This document shows positions 11,690 through 22,223 of a stretch of DNA of 64,000 bases, piece by piece. The position numbers and the translations under genes are program-made. The DNA is from Scilla litardierei (taxonomy: Eukaryota > Streptophyta > Magnoliopsida > Asparagales > Asparagaceae), in NCBI GenBank assembly GCA_030789695.1, contig CM061132.1, positions 146,948,597-147,012,596 of the forward strand, read 5' to 3'. The notes under the pieces were generated by a model that was not told the origin of the DNA, did no database searches, and saw nothing but the letters and a program-made list of their open reading frames with translations. Numbering within the stretch: the first letter of the stretch is position 1; each line of letters starts with the position of its first letter.

Positions 11690-11945
11690 CCTTTGATCCA
11701 AAAAACCGCACGCCCATAGGGCGAAATGGCGGTGCTTTACAAGCGCCGACGGCGCGATCTCCCGTCGCGGCCATAGGCCGCGGCGGCCGCCGCGGCCCGA
11801 AGTCGCGGCCTGCAGGCCGCGGCCCGCCGCTGCGGCGGCCGCGGCCCGTCGCCGCCACGGCGGCCGCGTTCTACGCGGCTAGCCGTCGCGGCGACATGCC
11901 GCGGGCCCCCCTAGGGTTTTCCGAAACCCTAACCCTAAACGGGCC
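11690..11945. other. Extremely GC-rich leader segment of element C
   Basis: The sequence is dominated by GCGGCCGC and CCGCGGC blocks that are partly self-complementary, then returns abruptly to AT-rich sequence. It lies in the untranslated leader between the LTR and gag. No conserved reading frame is present. Confidence 0.6.
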
Positions 11946-12810
11946 AACTTTTCGGGGAGGCCCAATTAACCCTAATGGGTTGTTTTCATGGCCCAAAAGG
12001 CCAGAAAATTAGCCCATTTACATAAATAATTTTTCTTTTTTTTTGTTTTTGGCCCTAAAAAGCCCAAAATAACAAAAAGAAACTTTAAAGGGGTTTTAAG
12101 CGGTAAAAAAACATTAAAATATGGATCAAAAGGTAAAAGTTTTCAAAAATAAATTTTTGCATGTCACACACGTTAGATTATTTAAATTAATCTGTACATG
12201 CCTGTGATTGATTATCTGCGTGGTTGTATGTTTCAAATATATTATCTGCGTGGATGTGCAAATTAGGCTATGTTTTTAGGGATCAGCCAGGTTTTCGACA
12301 CCTTTTAATTTCCTGCAATTTTTCTTTTTTTAGAGAAATTTATAAGTGAGGATATAAATGTAAAAAGAAGACCGAAGGACACCAAAAAGGAGCTGAAGGC
12401 GTTTGCACAATGGAGATAGGGGCTTCTCTCTGAAGTTCCAGAGTTGTAATTTATTCTTTCATGCAATTATTTTTGATGTAACTTCGGACTGTACTTCTTT
12501 TTATTTCGGTGTCGGCTGGCTGATCCCCATAGTCCTAAGTCATTTTTCTGCTTCATTGCTTATACATTAACTGTGTGGATGTTAATTATTTTAATACCAT
12601 GTTTAATGTTACAATGAAACTACTTAACAGCATGCGTGAATGTTAATCTTTATTAATTATTCACTTTATGAATCTGTAAAAAGCATGCATATTCAATTCA
12701 CATTAATTAAATCCATGCTATAAAAAAATGTTTGCATTACATGCGTGGATGTCTATTTTACTCAGTTTTAATAATACATGATGTCTTTCTTTACATTGCT
12801 AGATCATTGA

Positions 12811-13833
12811 ATGGCCAGACTCGTAAATGTCGACTTTTCGGTCTTGAAGGCCGATGGGTCAAACTACCTGAGTTGGCAGTTGGACCTGAAGTTCCATCTG
12901 CGCTCTCATGGTTTCAGTCTCACACAGACTGAAAAGGCAACAACAAGTACTGCCCCAGCAAACAAGGAGGCTTCAGTGGAAGCACCTCATACAGAGGAAG
13001 TTTCCGATATATTAAAGGCGAAAGCCATTATATATATCAGGAAACATTTAGACTCGACCTTAAAGGACGAGTACCTCACTGTAGGGGACCCTTACGAGCT
13101 GTGGGATGCACTCGAGGAGAGGTACAGACATCAGAGGGATGTCATACTCCCCCGTGCACAGTACGAGTGAACTCACCTTCGCATACAGGATTTCAAATCC
13201 GTAGCGGAGTACAACTCAGCTCTCTTCCGCATCACCTCACGCCTGAAGTTGTGTGGTGAACCAGTGACGGAGAAAATGTTGCAGGAAAAGACGTTCACGT
13301 CTTTCCACGAAAAGGACATGATCCTTATGCAACAATATCGTGAGAGGAAGTTCACTAAGTATTCTGACATGCTTTCATGCCTGCTTATGGCTGAACAGAA
13401 CAGAGACCTGTTGGTTGCCACCCACAACCTGCGCCCTCCTGGCTCCGCTCCATTGCCGCCTCCTGCAGAGGCTCACTTCCAGTCTTCCCAGAAGAAGAAG
13501 ACGGACAAAAAGGCAAAATTCCAGAAATGGAAAGAACAGAAGCAGCGGAAGAAGGCCACTCCCCCAGCTCATCCTCAGAACCAGAAGTTTGTGGACAAGA
13601 AGCAGAAGAGGATTCCCAACAAAGGTGGCACTCCCAAGAAAGACCGGGAGGACAAGTGCTCTAAATGCGGGATGACGGGCCACTGGTCCAGAATCTGCCG
13701 CACAGCAAAACACCTCCAGGACCTCTACCAGGCAAGCCTCAAGCCTCGAGCTGAGACAAACCTGATTGAGAGCGCAGCGTTGGCAGAGACCTCATGGACT
13801 CCTGAAGACTTCATGGGAGATGACACTATCTAG
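12811..13833 (+). pseudogene. Element C gag
   Basis: Starts MARLVNVDFSVLKADGSNYLSWQ at 12811, the N-terminal signature of plant copia gag, and runs to an in-frame TGA at 13168-13170 where the family has Trp. The same frame then continues to 13833 and includes LHLRIQDFKSVAEYNSA-like and FRITSRLKLCGE capsid blocks, a Lys/Gln-rich linker and a CCHC knuckle, CSKCGMTGHWSRIC (about 13657-13698). Apart from the single stop the frame is intact, so decay is moderate. Gag ends about 150 bp before pol, as is normal in this family. Confidence 0.85.
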
Positions 13834-15051
13834 ATCTGGACCATTTCTATGCACTAGCAATGTATCTTCTATTTATGCATCGTATCTAGTATTATTTCCA
13901 TGTCAAACAATATTTTGAGCATTTATTTTATGAAAGTGGATCTTGTCTCTTCATTTATTGCTTGAATGTCTTTCCTTTTTTTAGATATGGAACTTATCTG
14001 CCTAGTGGACAGTGCATCGACGTACTCGATCCTTCAAAACATAGACTACTTCACGAGCATAAGTAGCTATTCTGGCCCACTGAGAACAATCTCATGACCA
14101 GCAAACATAATCGAAGGATCAGGGGAAGCAATTATATTGCTCCCCGGCAACACACAAATAACACTTAAGAATGCGTTATACTCCCCTAAATCCATCCGAA
14201 ACCTCCTAAGCTTTAAAGACATCCGTTTAAACGGATATCACTTAGAGACGGTCGAGGAAGATAAAAGGGAATACTTGCTTGTAACATCTCTTACAAATGG
14301 TTCAAAAACCATTGTGGAACGTTTCAAGGGACTCCCCTCGGGACTCTACCAAACAAGTATACAAACTCCAGAAACATCCATGGCGGAGCACCTGCAGTGC
14401 CCCCAAACACCAGAATTCCAACTCTGGCACAGCAGACTGGGACACCCTGGCTCTGTTATGATGTACCACATCATAAAGAACTCCAGGGGTATAGACATGA
14501 AGAACCTGAAGATTCTTCAAAAAGGCAAATTCCCATGTCCACCCTGTTACAAGGGTAAACTGATCACGAGACCCTCTCCACTGAAAGTGGACGTGGAGTC
14601 CCCCATTTTTCTGGAAAGAATCCACGAAGACATTTGTGGGCCGATTCACCCATCAAGTGGTCCGTTCAGGTACTTTATGGTCCTGATAGATGGTCGGTCC
14701 TGAGTATACACCCAAAGAACGGTTGTAGTTTTACCGCAAGCGCACGGTGTAGCGGCGAGCGGGATATCGAACACAGGGAGGACGAATGAACGTGCTTGCT
14801 CCTAATCAACCTGGCTATTTAAGAATAGAGAAAATTGCCTTGGGCGATCCTGTCACAATCGTCAGACAAATGTGCGAAATATCAAATCAAATAAAGAACG
14901 TCTAGGGAATGGGGAATTCCCGCCACTCACCGTATTTCATAAATGTGGTTCGTCGGTATCAAAATTGCTAGAATGAGAATTCGGATGAACTAGTTGCAAC
15001 TAAATGTGGAACCAAGCTCACGCTCTCGCGCTGTTGCCGGTCTATAGCTAT

Positions 15052-15350
15052 CCTAGGTTTGGGTCCAATCTCTTGCAAACCCTAGCCTAGGAAAGCTAGC
15101 ATTAGGATCAACATCATCGTCCAATTGCGCACCGAGCCCAATCTCTTGCAAACTCGGTCCACAATCTAAATTAGGATAGTTCCTACCCGTCCAATCTCTT
15201 GCAAACGGGTATTGGTGTGGAATTGCAATCGGAAATCCTGGTATCGGTCCAATCTCTTGCAAACCGATACTTCGAAAATTCGACTCCAACCCAATTCGGA
15301 TTTCTAGGGCTTCCTATCAAATTGGGATCCAATCTCTTGCAAATCCCAAT
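15052..15350. repeat. Five hairpins with a constant 14-nt loop and different stems
   Basis: The 14-mer CCAATCTCTTGCAA occurs five times (loops at 15065, 15138, 15191, 15249, 15329). Each copy is flanked by its own inverted repeat: GGGT/ACCC, extended with two mismatches to CCTAGG on both sides (15052-15091); ACCGAG/CTCGGT (15131-15158); TACCCGT/ACGGGTA (15184-15211); GTATCGGT/ACCGATAC (15241-15270); ATTGGGAT/ATCCCAAT (15321-15350). Arm sequences are unrelated between copies, yet each pair is complementary. Centre spacing is 53-80 bp. Translation of the minus strand gives repeated LQEIG and ARDWT, which follows from the repeat and is not evidence of a gene. Confidence 0.9.
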
Positions 15351-15834
15351 CGATATGAATTCCTAGCCATCCGTAGTAAATTGATCCCAATCTAATCCCT
15401 AATAGCAATTCTAGCTCAATTTCTACCAATTCAACACAAATAGGAAATAGGGCTTGTAGGGTTCATCCCCACGCCCCAAGACGTGGAGACTACTCACAAA
15501 TCATAGCAATAGCACAAAAATAATCAATGAAATAAGCAATAGAATTCATCACCAATATTGAGATAAACAATAAAAATAGAATTTTTAGGGAAGAGAGATG
15601 CAAACCAATGGAGTTCTTCAATTAATCCAACAAAAATCCAAGTTTTTCCTCTTCTCCAATCAAAATAATAAAGCTAAAAAAGTAATCTAAAAAGCTGCAA
15701 AAAATCTAAGAGAGAGCTCTCCAAACTAGGGTAAAAACAGGGCTTAAATAGCCCCCAAAAATCGTCCAAAAATTGTGACCAAAATACCCCTGCACAGCCT
15801 GTTTTCCGCAGTTTTCGCTACAGGCAGCGCATCG

Positions 15835-16215
15835 CACTCGGCCGAGTGACAAAAGTCGCTCGGCCGAGTGAAAACCCTGCAATTTTCCAGTAAGTCGGGA
15901 CTTTCAGGGGTCTTCAGTTCGGGGGCGGCTCGGCCGAGTGAGTTGTCGTCACTCGGCCGATGGCTTCACTGCACTCGGGCGGACGGGATTTACCACTCGG
16001 CCGAGTGGGTCTTCTGAAGCTCAGGCAGCCGAAAAACAGTAACTTCGATGTTTTGGAAAGGCTTCGTCTGGGCGCCACTCGGGCGGACGCTATATAGTCA
16101 CTCGGCCGATGTGGTCTTCGGTGCTCGGCCGAGTGCACAGGTAACTCGTGTCTGAACTGGTCGGCCGAGCAGTGTCTCGCTGGTCGGCCGAGTGGCTCCT
16201 CCACTCGGCCGAGTG
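15835..16215. repeat. Array of the palindrome CACTCGGCCGAGTG
   Basis: About twelve copies or partial copies of the self-complementary core CTCGGCCGAG lie in 380 bp. At least seven retain CTCGGCCGAGTG in full (first at 15835-15848, last at 16202-16215). Two variant copies read ACTCGGGCGGACG. Spacing is irregular at 15-60 bp. The array belongs to the insertion in element C. Confidence 0.85.
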
Positions 16216-19200
16216 GGACACAAAAAATGCCCAATCTGATTGTTTTGGCCTCCTCGTCTCTCCTGCGACGTCCATTCTTCTTCCGCTCCTCTGCAACAGC
16301 AAAATACCCCTCGGGGAGGTCGTCGGTGACCGTCTAGAGTAAGCGCATCTCGAGATCACTCCAAATCGCGCCAAATCACCTGAAATGCGACAAAAACAAC
16401 AAATCGTGAAAAGCATCGCAATATCGTCGATATATCGTGAAAAAAATGATTTGGGCGATCCAAATGGCATGCAAACATGCGGAAAAAGGTGTAAAATAAG
16501 GAGTGATCAATAGACGCATCTACTAAGTGGTCACATGTGTGCCTACTGTCCACCCGTAACCTAGCACTATCTAAGCTTTTAGCTCAGATAATAAAGTTAC
16601 GGGCCCACTTCCCCGACTACCAGATAAAGAAACTTCGTCTGGACAATGCGGGGGAGTTTACGTCACAAGTCTTCCTAGACTATTGCCAAGCTCAGGGAAT
16701 TGAAGTCGAACATCCTGTAGCGCATGTTCACACCCAAAATGGGTTAGCAGAATCTCTAATTAAGAGACTGCAATGGATCGCTCGTCCATTATTACTTCAA
16801 TCCCAGATGCCAGTGAATGCGTGGGGTCATGCAATTTTGCATGCTGCATCTTTAATAAAATTAAGACCTTCTGGAGGTCAGCCATCTTCTCCAATGCAAC
16901 TAGCACTTGGAGCCCCACCAATTGTCTCACATTTGAGAATATTTGGTTGTGCAGTATACGTCCCCATAGCACCACCGCAAAGGACAAAGATGGGTCCACA
17001 ACATCGTCTAGGCATTTATGTTGGGTTTGACACCCCCACCATAATTAGATTCCTAGAACCCCTTACGGGAGACGTCTTTAAGGCACGTCTAGAAGACTGT
17101 GAATTCGATGAAACATCGTTTTCAAGACTAGGCTCACAGACAAAGAAGCCCGAAGCTTCAAAAAGTATCACTTGAGATACAAAGACATTATGCCACTTTG
17201 ATCCGCCAACAAGCCAGTGTGAGGAGGAGGTCCTGAAGATTCTCCACATCCAAAACACTGTCCATCTCTTGCCGGACAAATTTACTGACAACCAGAAGAT
17301 TGTCAAATCACACGTCCTTGCTGCTAACACTCCAGCTAGGATTGACATACAACAAAATGGATGCAATCCGCCTGCAGCAGAAATGGTTGGACCTCTCAAA
17401 AAGAGAGGGCGACCACTGGGATCCAAGGACCAAGTCCCTCGAAAGAGTAGGACCCTTGGCAATGGTAAACAAATACCACCACAGGATGCTAATACAAGCC
17501 CTATTACCCCATCTCTCCCAAACTCTCATGAAGAGGAAAAACCGGGAGAAAATGAAGTATCGATACACTATGTACGAACTGGGGAGTATTGGGACAGAAA
17601 AAGCACAACTATAGATGACACATTTGCGTGTAATATTGCCATCAATGTCGCGTACTGCGACGATGATATTGAACCACGCTCTCTGACAGAATGTCAAAGC
17701 AGAGATGATTGGCCAAAGTGGAAAGCGGCAATATGAGTGGAGTTGGATTCACTCACCAAACGCAAGGTCTTCAGACCCATAGTCCAGACACCAAAAGGTG
17801 TAAAACCTGTGGGTTATAAATGGGTATTTGTTAGAAAACGAATTGAAAAGAATGAGATCGTTCGCTACAAATCAAGGCTTGTAGCGCAGAGTTTTACCCA
17901 ACATACTGGGGTGGATTTTGAAGCCACATACTCCCCGGTCATGGACGCGATCACCTTCCGATTCCTCATTGGCTTAACAACCCAAGAGGGTTTAGATATG
18001 CAACTCATGGACGTGGTTACTGCATACCTATATGGCAACCTAGACCGAGACATCTATATGAGATTGCCTGACTGTTATTCTTTGCCTGTAGCACTAAAAG
18101 AGAGAGAACGTGACATCTACTCAGTGAAACTGCAAAGATCATTATATGGTCTAAAACAATCGGGAAGGATGTGGTATAACAGACTGAGCGATTTCCTTGC
18201 GAAACAAGGATTTACAAACGACCCAGTCTGTCCTTGCATCTTTATAAGAGCAAAGGCAACAGGATTTGTAATTATAGCCGTCTAGTAGACGACTTAAACC
18301 TCATCGGATCTCCTGAAGAGATCGCAAAGATTTCTAGAAGCCTGACAGAAACCTTCGAGATGAAAGACCTCGGAAAGTCAAAATTCTGTTTAGGTCTTCA
18401 GATAGAGCATCTTAAAGATGGGATCCTGTTACACCAGTCAACTTACACATCGAACTTATTGAAAAAGTTTCAGATGGATAAGTGCCACCCCCTCAGCACT
18501 CCGATTGCCGTCAGATCATTGGATGTACACAAAGACCCCTTCCGGCCGTTGGAAGAGGGGGAGGAAGTACTAGGCCCCGAAGTGCCTTATTTAAGTGCTA
18601 TCGGTGCACTCCTTTACCTGGCTAACTGCACTCGCCCCCTGACATAGCATTTGCAGTAAACTTACTAGCCAGATATAGTGCTGCACCTACACAGCGGCAC
18701 TGGGCCGGAGTTAAGCATCTTCTGCGCTACCTCCAAGGGTCCATAGACTTAGGTCTATTCTACAGGAAAGGGCATCAACTGGTTTAGTTGGTTATGCTGA
18801 TGCAGGTTACAGATCCGATCCTCATACAGAGAAGTCTCAGACCGGATACATGTTCACATACGGCGGCACAGCCATATCCTGGAGATCTGTAAAGCAGACC
18901 ATGACGTCATCTCATCCACTCACTCAGAACTCATAGAGATCTTCGAAGCAAGCAAGGAATGCTTCTGGCTACGCTCTGTGATCCAGCACATCCTCACCTC
19001 CACCGGCCTGATGACCGGCGTTCTTGCGCCTACTCCACTCCATGAAGACAATGCAGCATGTATAGCCCAGCTTCAGGACGGCTACATCAAAGGCGACAAG
19101 ACGAAGCATATCTCCCCCAAGTTCTTCTGGACGCACGACCTTCAGAAGCAAAAGCAGATTGAGGTACAGAAGATCCAATCATGTAATAACTTGGCGGATT

Positions 19201-19622
19201 TGCTTACCAAATCCCTGCCTACTAGTATCTTTGAGAAACTTGTATATGGGATTGAGATGAGGAGAGTGAGTAAATGTAAACTGGGTCAGGATGAGAGAAC
19301 TATGAACTCATAGATACATAGGAGACTGATGTATAGATTCATAGGAAATCTGCAAGCCTGAAGCTTGGTCAGATGAGGGGGGGTCAACTGCAGAGTTGTA
19401 CTCTTTACCCTTGGCTACATGTTTTTTCCCACTGGGTTTTCCGTAGTCAAGGTTTTGATGAGGCAACCTCGTTGACTCTGGATCCTGAAGTATCCACCCC
19501 TAGACACATCCCTAAAACAGGGGAAGTTATGGGTTAACTGTTCTTTCTTTAACAAGGCAGTTACCCTAACTCGGATCATGAAGAATCCACCTCTTATTCA
19601 ATGTTGGTTGGATAAGGGGAAG

Positions 19623-19742
19623 TGTTATGAATAGGCCCATGATGCCCATTGGGTATCCAAGCCCACTATTGAAAGCTATATATATGAGGGTAGGGGGCTC
19701 TTACCCCTCTACACCTATTTCCCTATATTTCCCTTCATAACA
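19623..19742 (+). repeat. Element C 3' LTR
   Basis: 120 bp, begins TGTTATGAATAGG and ends CTTCATAACA, followed by the GAGAC duplication. Confidence 0.9.
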
Positions 19743-19747
19743 GAGAC

Positions 19748-20734
19748 AACAAATTAGCGTAAAAATATTTAGCAGCACGGACGCCATCAGCGCGAAAAAT
19801 TATTCTCATCTTGATGTGCATTGAAGAGTGGCGAGATTTTTGAAATTTTAGATTGTTGCAACATGCGTCAAATGCATTAATTAAGTGCACCCATTAAGTG
19901 CAAATGCATTACTTAAGTGCCCCCATTAAGTGGAAATACTTAACGCCCCCTTGCGTGCGGATGTATTAAGTACAAGTGCCAGCCAAAATTTCACACATCA
20001 ATAATGTTTTTCCCTCCAAAACTTTCCACAAAATCTCATCTCAACCATTATTTCCTCAAAATTAAATCTTAGCTGTTTACCCTTTTGTCCTAGCCAGTTT
20101 GTTCTAGTTAGCCATAGAATTCAAAAGCAATCATGAATTTGTTATTTCGGATAAATTTGTTATTTGGTTTCCCAACATGGAGGAAGTGATGAATTTGTTA
20201 ATTGAGAACGTCTGGATAAGTAACGTGGGGGATAAATAACGTGAAGTTATTTGTTTTTCTTTGGTTTGGAAAAAAATGAAGAAGGCCATGTCTTAGTAAC
20301 CAAGCATAGTCATCATTTTTTGTCTTAGTCATATTTGGGGTGACACATATGACAAAATTCAAAAAAGTCGTCAACTGTATAATTGATACTCCTATGATTT
20401 CGGAGTTGTGTACGAACCACTACCAGTATCAAACAAGTAACTAACCTGGTTGCGGTTTTTGTTTGAAATCGTTTTCAATGTAAGACTTAAAAGTTCTCCG
20501 GGCCCAACTTAGCTAAAGGCCCACTCCAGGCAGACCCGAAGAAAGCTGATCTAACCAAGATGAAGCCCAACTCCATGTTCAATTATTTAAAAAGCCTTCG
20601 ATCTAATCCTTATAAAGTCCACCTAGGGGAAGGGGACACATCCTGATCTATATTTTATATTATTTTGGAGATTATACAGCTTACTCTCAAAGTTCTTAAT
20701 TTAAGCGTCGAGGAGCCGAAATCAGGACACAATA
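19748..20734. other. Spacer after element C; no gene seen
   Basis: The motif CATTAAGTG(C/G) and variants recur six or more times between about 19870 and 19975. The rest is AT-rich with no convincing ORF. Confidence 0.5.
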
Positions 20735-22125
20735 ATGGGTTCAACACAGTGCACAGAACAAAAGAAAAAAAACCAACATGAACAAACTGTGGTCCACACG
20801 TGCAAACGAAAAGGAGTGAGAAGTGTGGGTGGGTGTGTTGGTGTCGTCGGTGTGTAAAAGGATAAATGCAAAAACCTTGGAGGTTATACGGGAAAAAATC
20901 ATCTAGGGCAAACATGTAAATAAGTGAGCTTGGGGGTGCTTTTTGGGATGAGGAGGCATGTCAACCAAGTAAATAAGTGAGTTTGGGGGTGATTTTTTTG
21001 GGTTGTGGGTGATGGGGCATTGCCACATGGGACAAACCCGTGGGCAATGTCACTCATTTGCACTGTGAAAAAACCCCTTACGGAAAGGATGCGGTGCATG
21101 TCCACAACCGAAAAGGAGAGAGAAGTGTGTGTGTGTCGTCGGGGGGTAAAAGGGGAAAAATCTCAATGGCAAACATGTAAATAAGGGATGGGTCAAAGGG
21201 ATAAAATGTCAAAGGAAACATTGTAAATAGAGGGAGATGGGGGGAATGTTTCGAGGGGTGTTGATGTAACATTGTCACATAGGACAAATATCACATCGAC
21301 ATCCCTCATTTGTATAAAGGACTAGAAACATCCATACACAGAGTGCACAAAGCAGAAAAACGCACACAAAGATGCGGTGCACGCGCGAAAATGACAAAAG
21401 AGCGAGAAGAGTGTGTGTGCATTGTCGGGAGGCAGGACCCGCACAAAACTAAAAAAGACTAAGAAGTGTGAGTGTGAGTGTGAGTGTGGGTGTGGGAGGG
21501 TATCGTCCGTTGATGAAAGGGGAAGAAACATGGGTTAAAGTGCAAAAAGCGCAGTGGTCAAAGTGAAAGAAGACCAATGACAAACCCGTAAATATGTGGA
21601 AGGGGATGTGCATTTGGGTTTGATGAAGAAGCAATGACAAGCTTGCAAATAAGGGGGAATTGGGAGGGGGTGTATTTTACCCAAATCCTCAAAGCCACAT
21701 CCCAAAGCAAGACCAAAATCCTACCCACCCCAAGTGGCACATATCATGATGAGGTGGCAAAGCCTAGGCCACCTATTGGGTTTGTCCTTGTAGGACAAAG
21801 GCCCTCATTTGTGTAATTGAATAGAAATAACCCCTGCACACAGTGCACGGCGCCAAAAAAACACCATAAACAAGATGTGGTACACACGCGTAACCGAAAA
21901 GGAGTGAGAACTGTGGGTGTGTATATCGTCAATGGGTAAAAGATGCTAAAGCGGAAAAATGTGTGTGTGGCAGAATGAGGAAAAGCAGGGAGTAAAGCGT
22001 AAAAAACCCCCCAAAAACCAACCCCAATCCAAAGAACAAAACCCACCCCTCATTGGGACCCACCGAGTTTGTCCCAGTCAGTTTGTGACTGGGACAAACC
22101 TACGTTGACATCGCTCATTTGTATA
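20735..22125. repeat. Four degenerate units of a long tandem repeat
   Basis: Each unit starts with a 'cagtgcacrg...' block, passes through 'rtgyggtscacrcgyg..aaaaggagtgagaa', then a GTGTGGGTGTGT..CGTC microsatellite-like tract and GGTAAAAG, and ends with 'ggacaaa...ctcatttgtat'. Units run approximately 20735-21075, 21076-21318, 21319-21830 and 21831-22125, with lengths from about 240 to 510 bp. No reading frame is shared by the units. The right end of the last unit abuts the start of recognisable LINE sequence at about 22131. Confidence 0.65.
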
Positions 22126-22223
22126 TAGAATAATCATACAGTCTATCCCTTCCTATATTATGCAGTTTTCAGCATTCCCTTTTGGTGTTTGTGATATCAT
22201 TGATAGGAAACTCCGCTCTATCA

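Larger units (their letters stand above)
14701..16527. mobile_element. 1.8-kb insertion inside the element C integrase, unclassified
   Basis: The integrase frame stops abruptly after 14700 and resumes at 16528 with the codons that normally follow, so about 1.83 kb has been inserted. The edges are approximate and I cannot define a clean target duplication (GGTC occurs on both sides). No reading frame of any transposase or polymerase is visible. The segment begins TGAGTATACACCCAAAG and contains the stretch 'GCAAGCGCACGGTGTAGCGG', which resembles a dispersed plant LTR type that I recall only generally. It may be a solo LTR or another non-autonomous element. It carries the hairpin array (15052-15350) and the palindrome array (15835-16215), listed separately. 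Confidence 0.6.
13987..19316 (+). pseudogene. Element C pol (protease, integrase, RT, RNase H), interrupted
   Basis: Pol begins MELICLVDSAST at 13987 (protease; DSA(T/S)T is usual in this family). A stop occurs near 14097, then a long frame, 14137-14703, with LWHSRLGHPG and the integrase N-terminal CPPCYKGK finger. The integrase is split by the insertion at 14701-16527 and resumes with KLRLDNAGEFTSQ and HTQNGLAESLIKR (16537-17175). RT lies at 17737-18285 with RSLYGLKQSGRMWY. The Tyr codon of the YVDD motif has lost one base near 18284, shifting the frame (VDDLNLIGSPEE continues in the next frame). RNase H (18650-19316) has GYADAGYRSDPHT and LHEDNAACIAQ. Other stops are at 17175 and 17736, with a further frame break near 18640. 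Confidence 0.85.
11235..19742 (+). mobile_element. Ty1/copia LTR retrotransposon with 120-bp LTRs, degenerate and carrying a later insertion (element C)
   Basis: Bounded by the 5-bp duplication GAGAC (11230-11234 and 19743-19747). The LTRs are 11235-11354 and 19623-19742, both 120 bp, and they differ at three positions by eye, including the first base (C in place of T at the left end). The sequence after the left LTR, CGTTATCAGCACG, fits a primer site complementary to an internal part of a Met tRNA, as in several plant copia families. The polypurine stretch GGATAAGGGGAAG precedes the right LTR. Gag and pol are separate frames with about 150 bp between them. The pol portion is broken by stops, by a 1-nt loss in the RT motif, and by the 1.8-kb insertion at 14701-16527. 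Confidence 0.9.

Noticed and set aside
11690..11945. CpG island or promoter of a host gene
   Set aside because: The GC-rich block lies inside the leader of element C, between its LTR and gag, and no host gene follows.
15053..15289. Minus-strand ORF with repeated LQEIG and ARDWT
   Set aside because: The repeats follow from the constant 14-mer of the hairpin array. Reading frame is not constant between copies, so a peptide-repeat gene is unlikely.
15052..16215. CRISPR-like array
   Set aside because: The repeats are 14 nt, have variable flanking inverted arms and lie in a plant retrotransposon. No cas genes or regular spacers are present.
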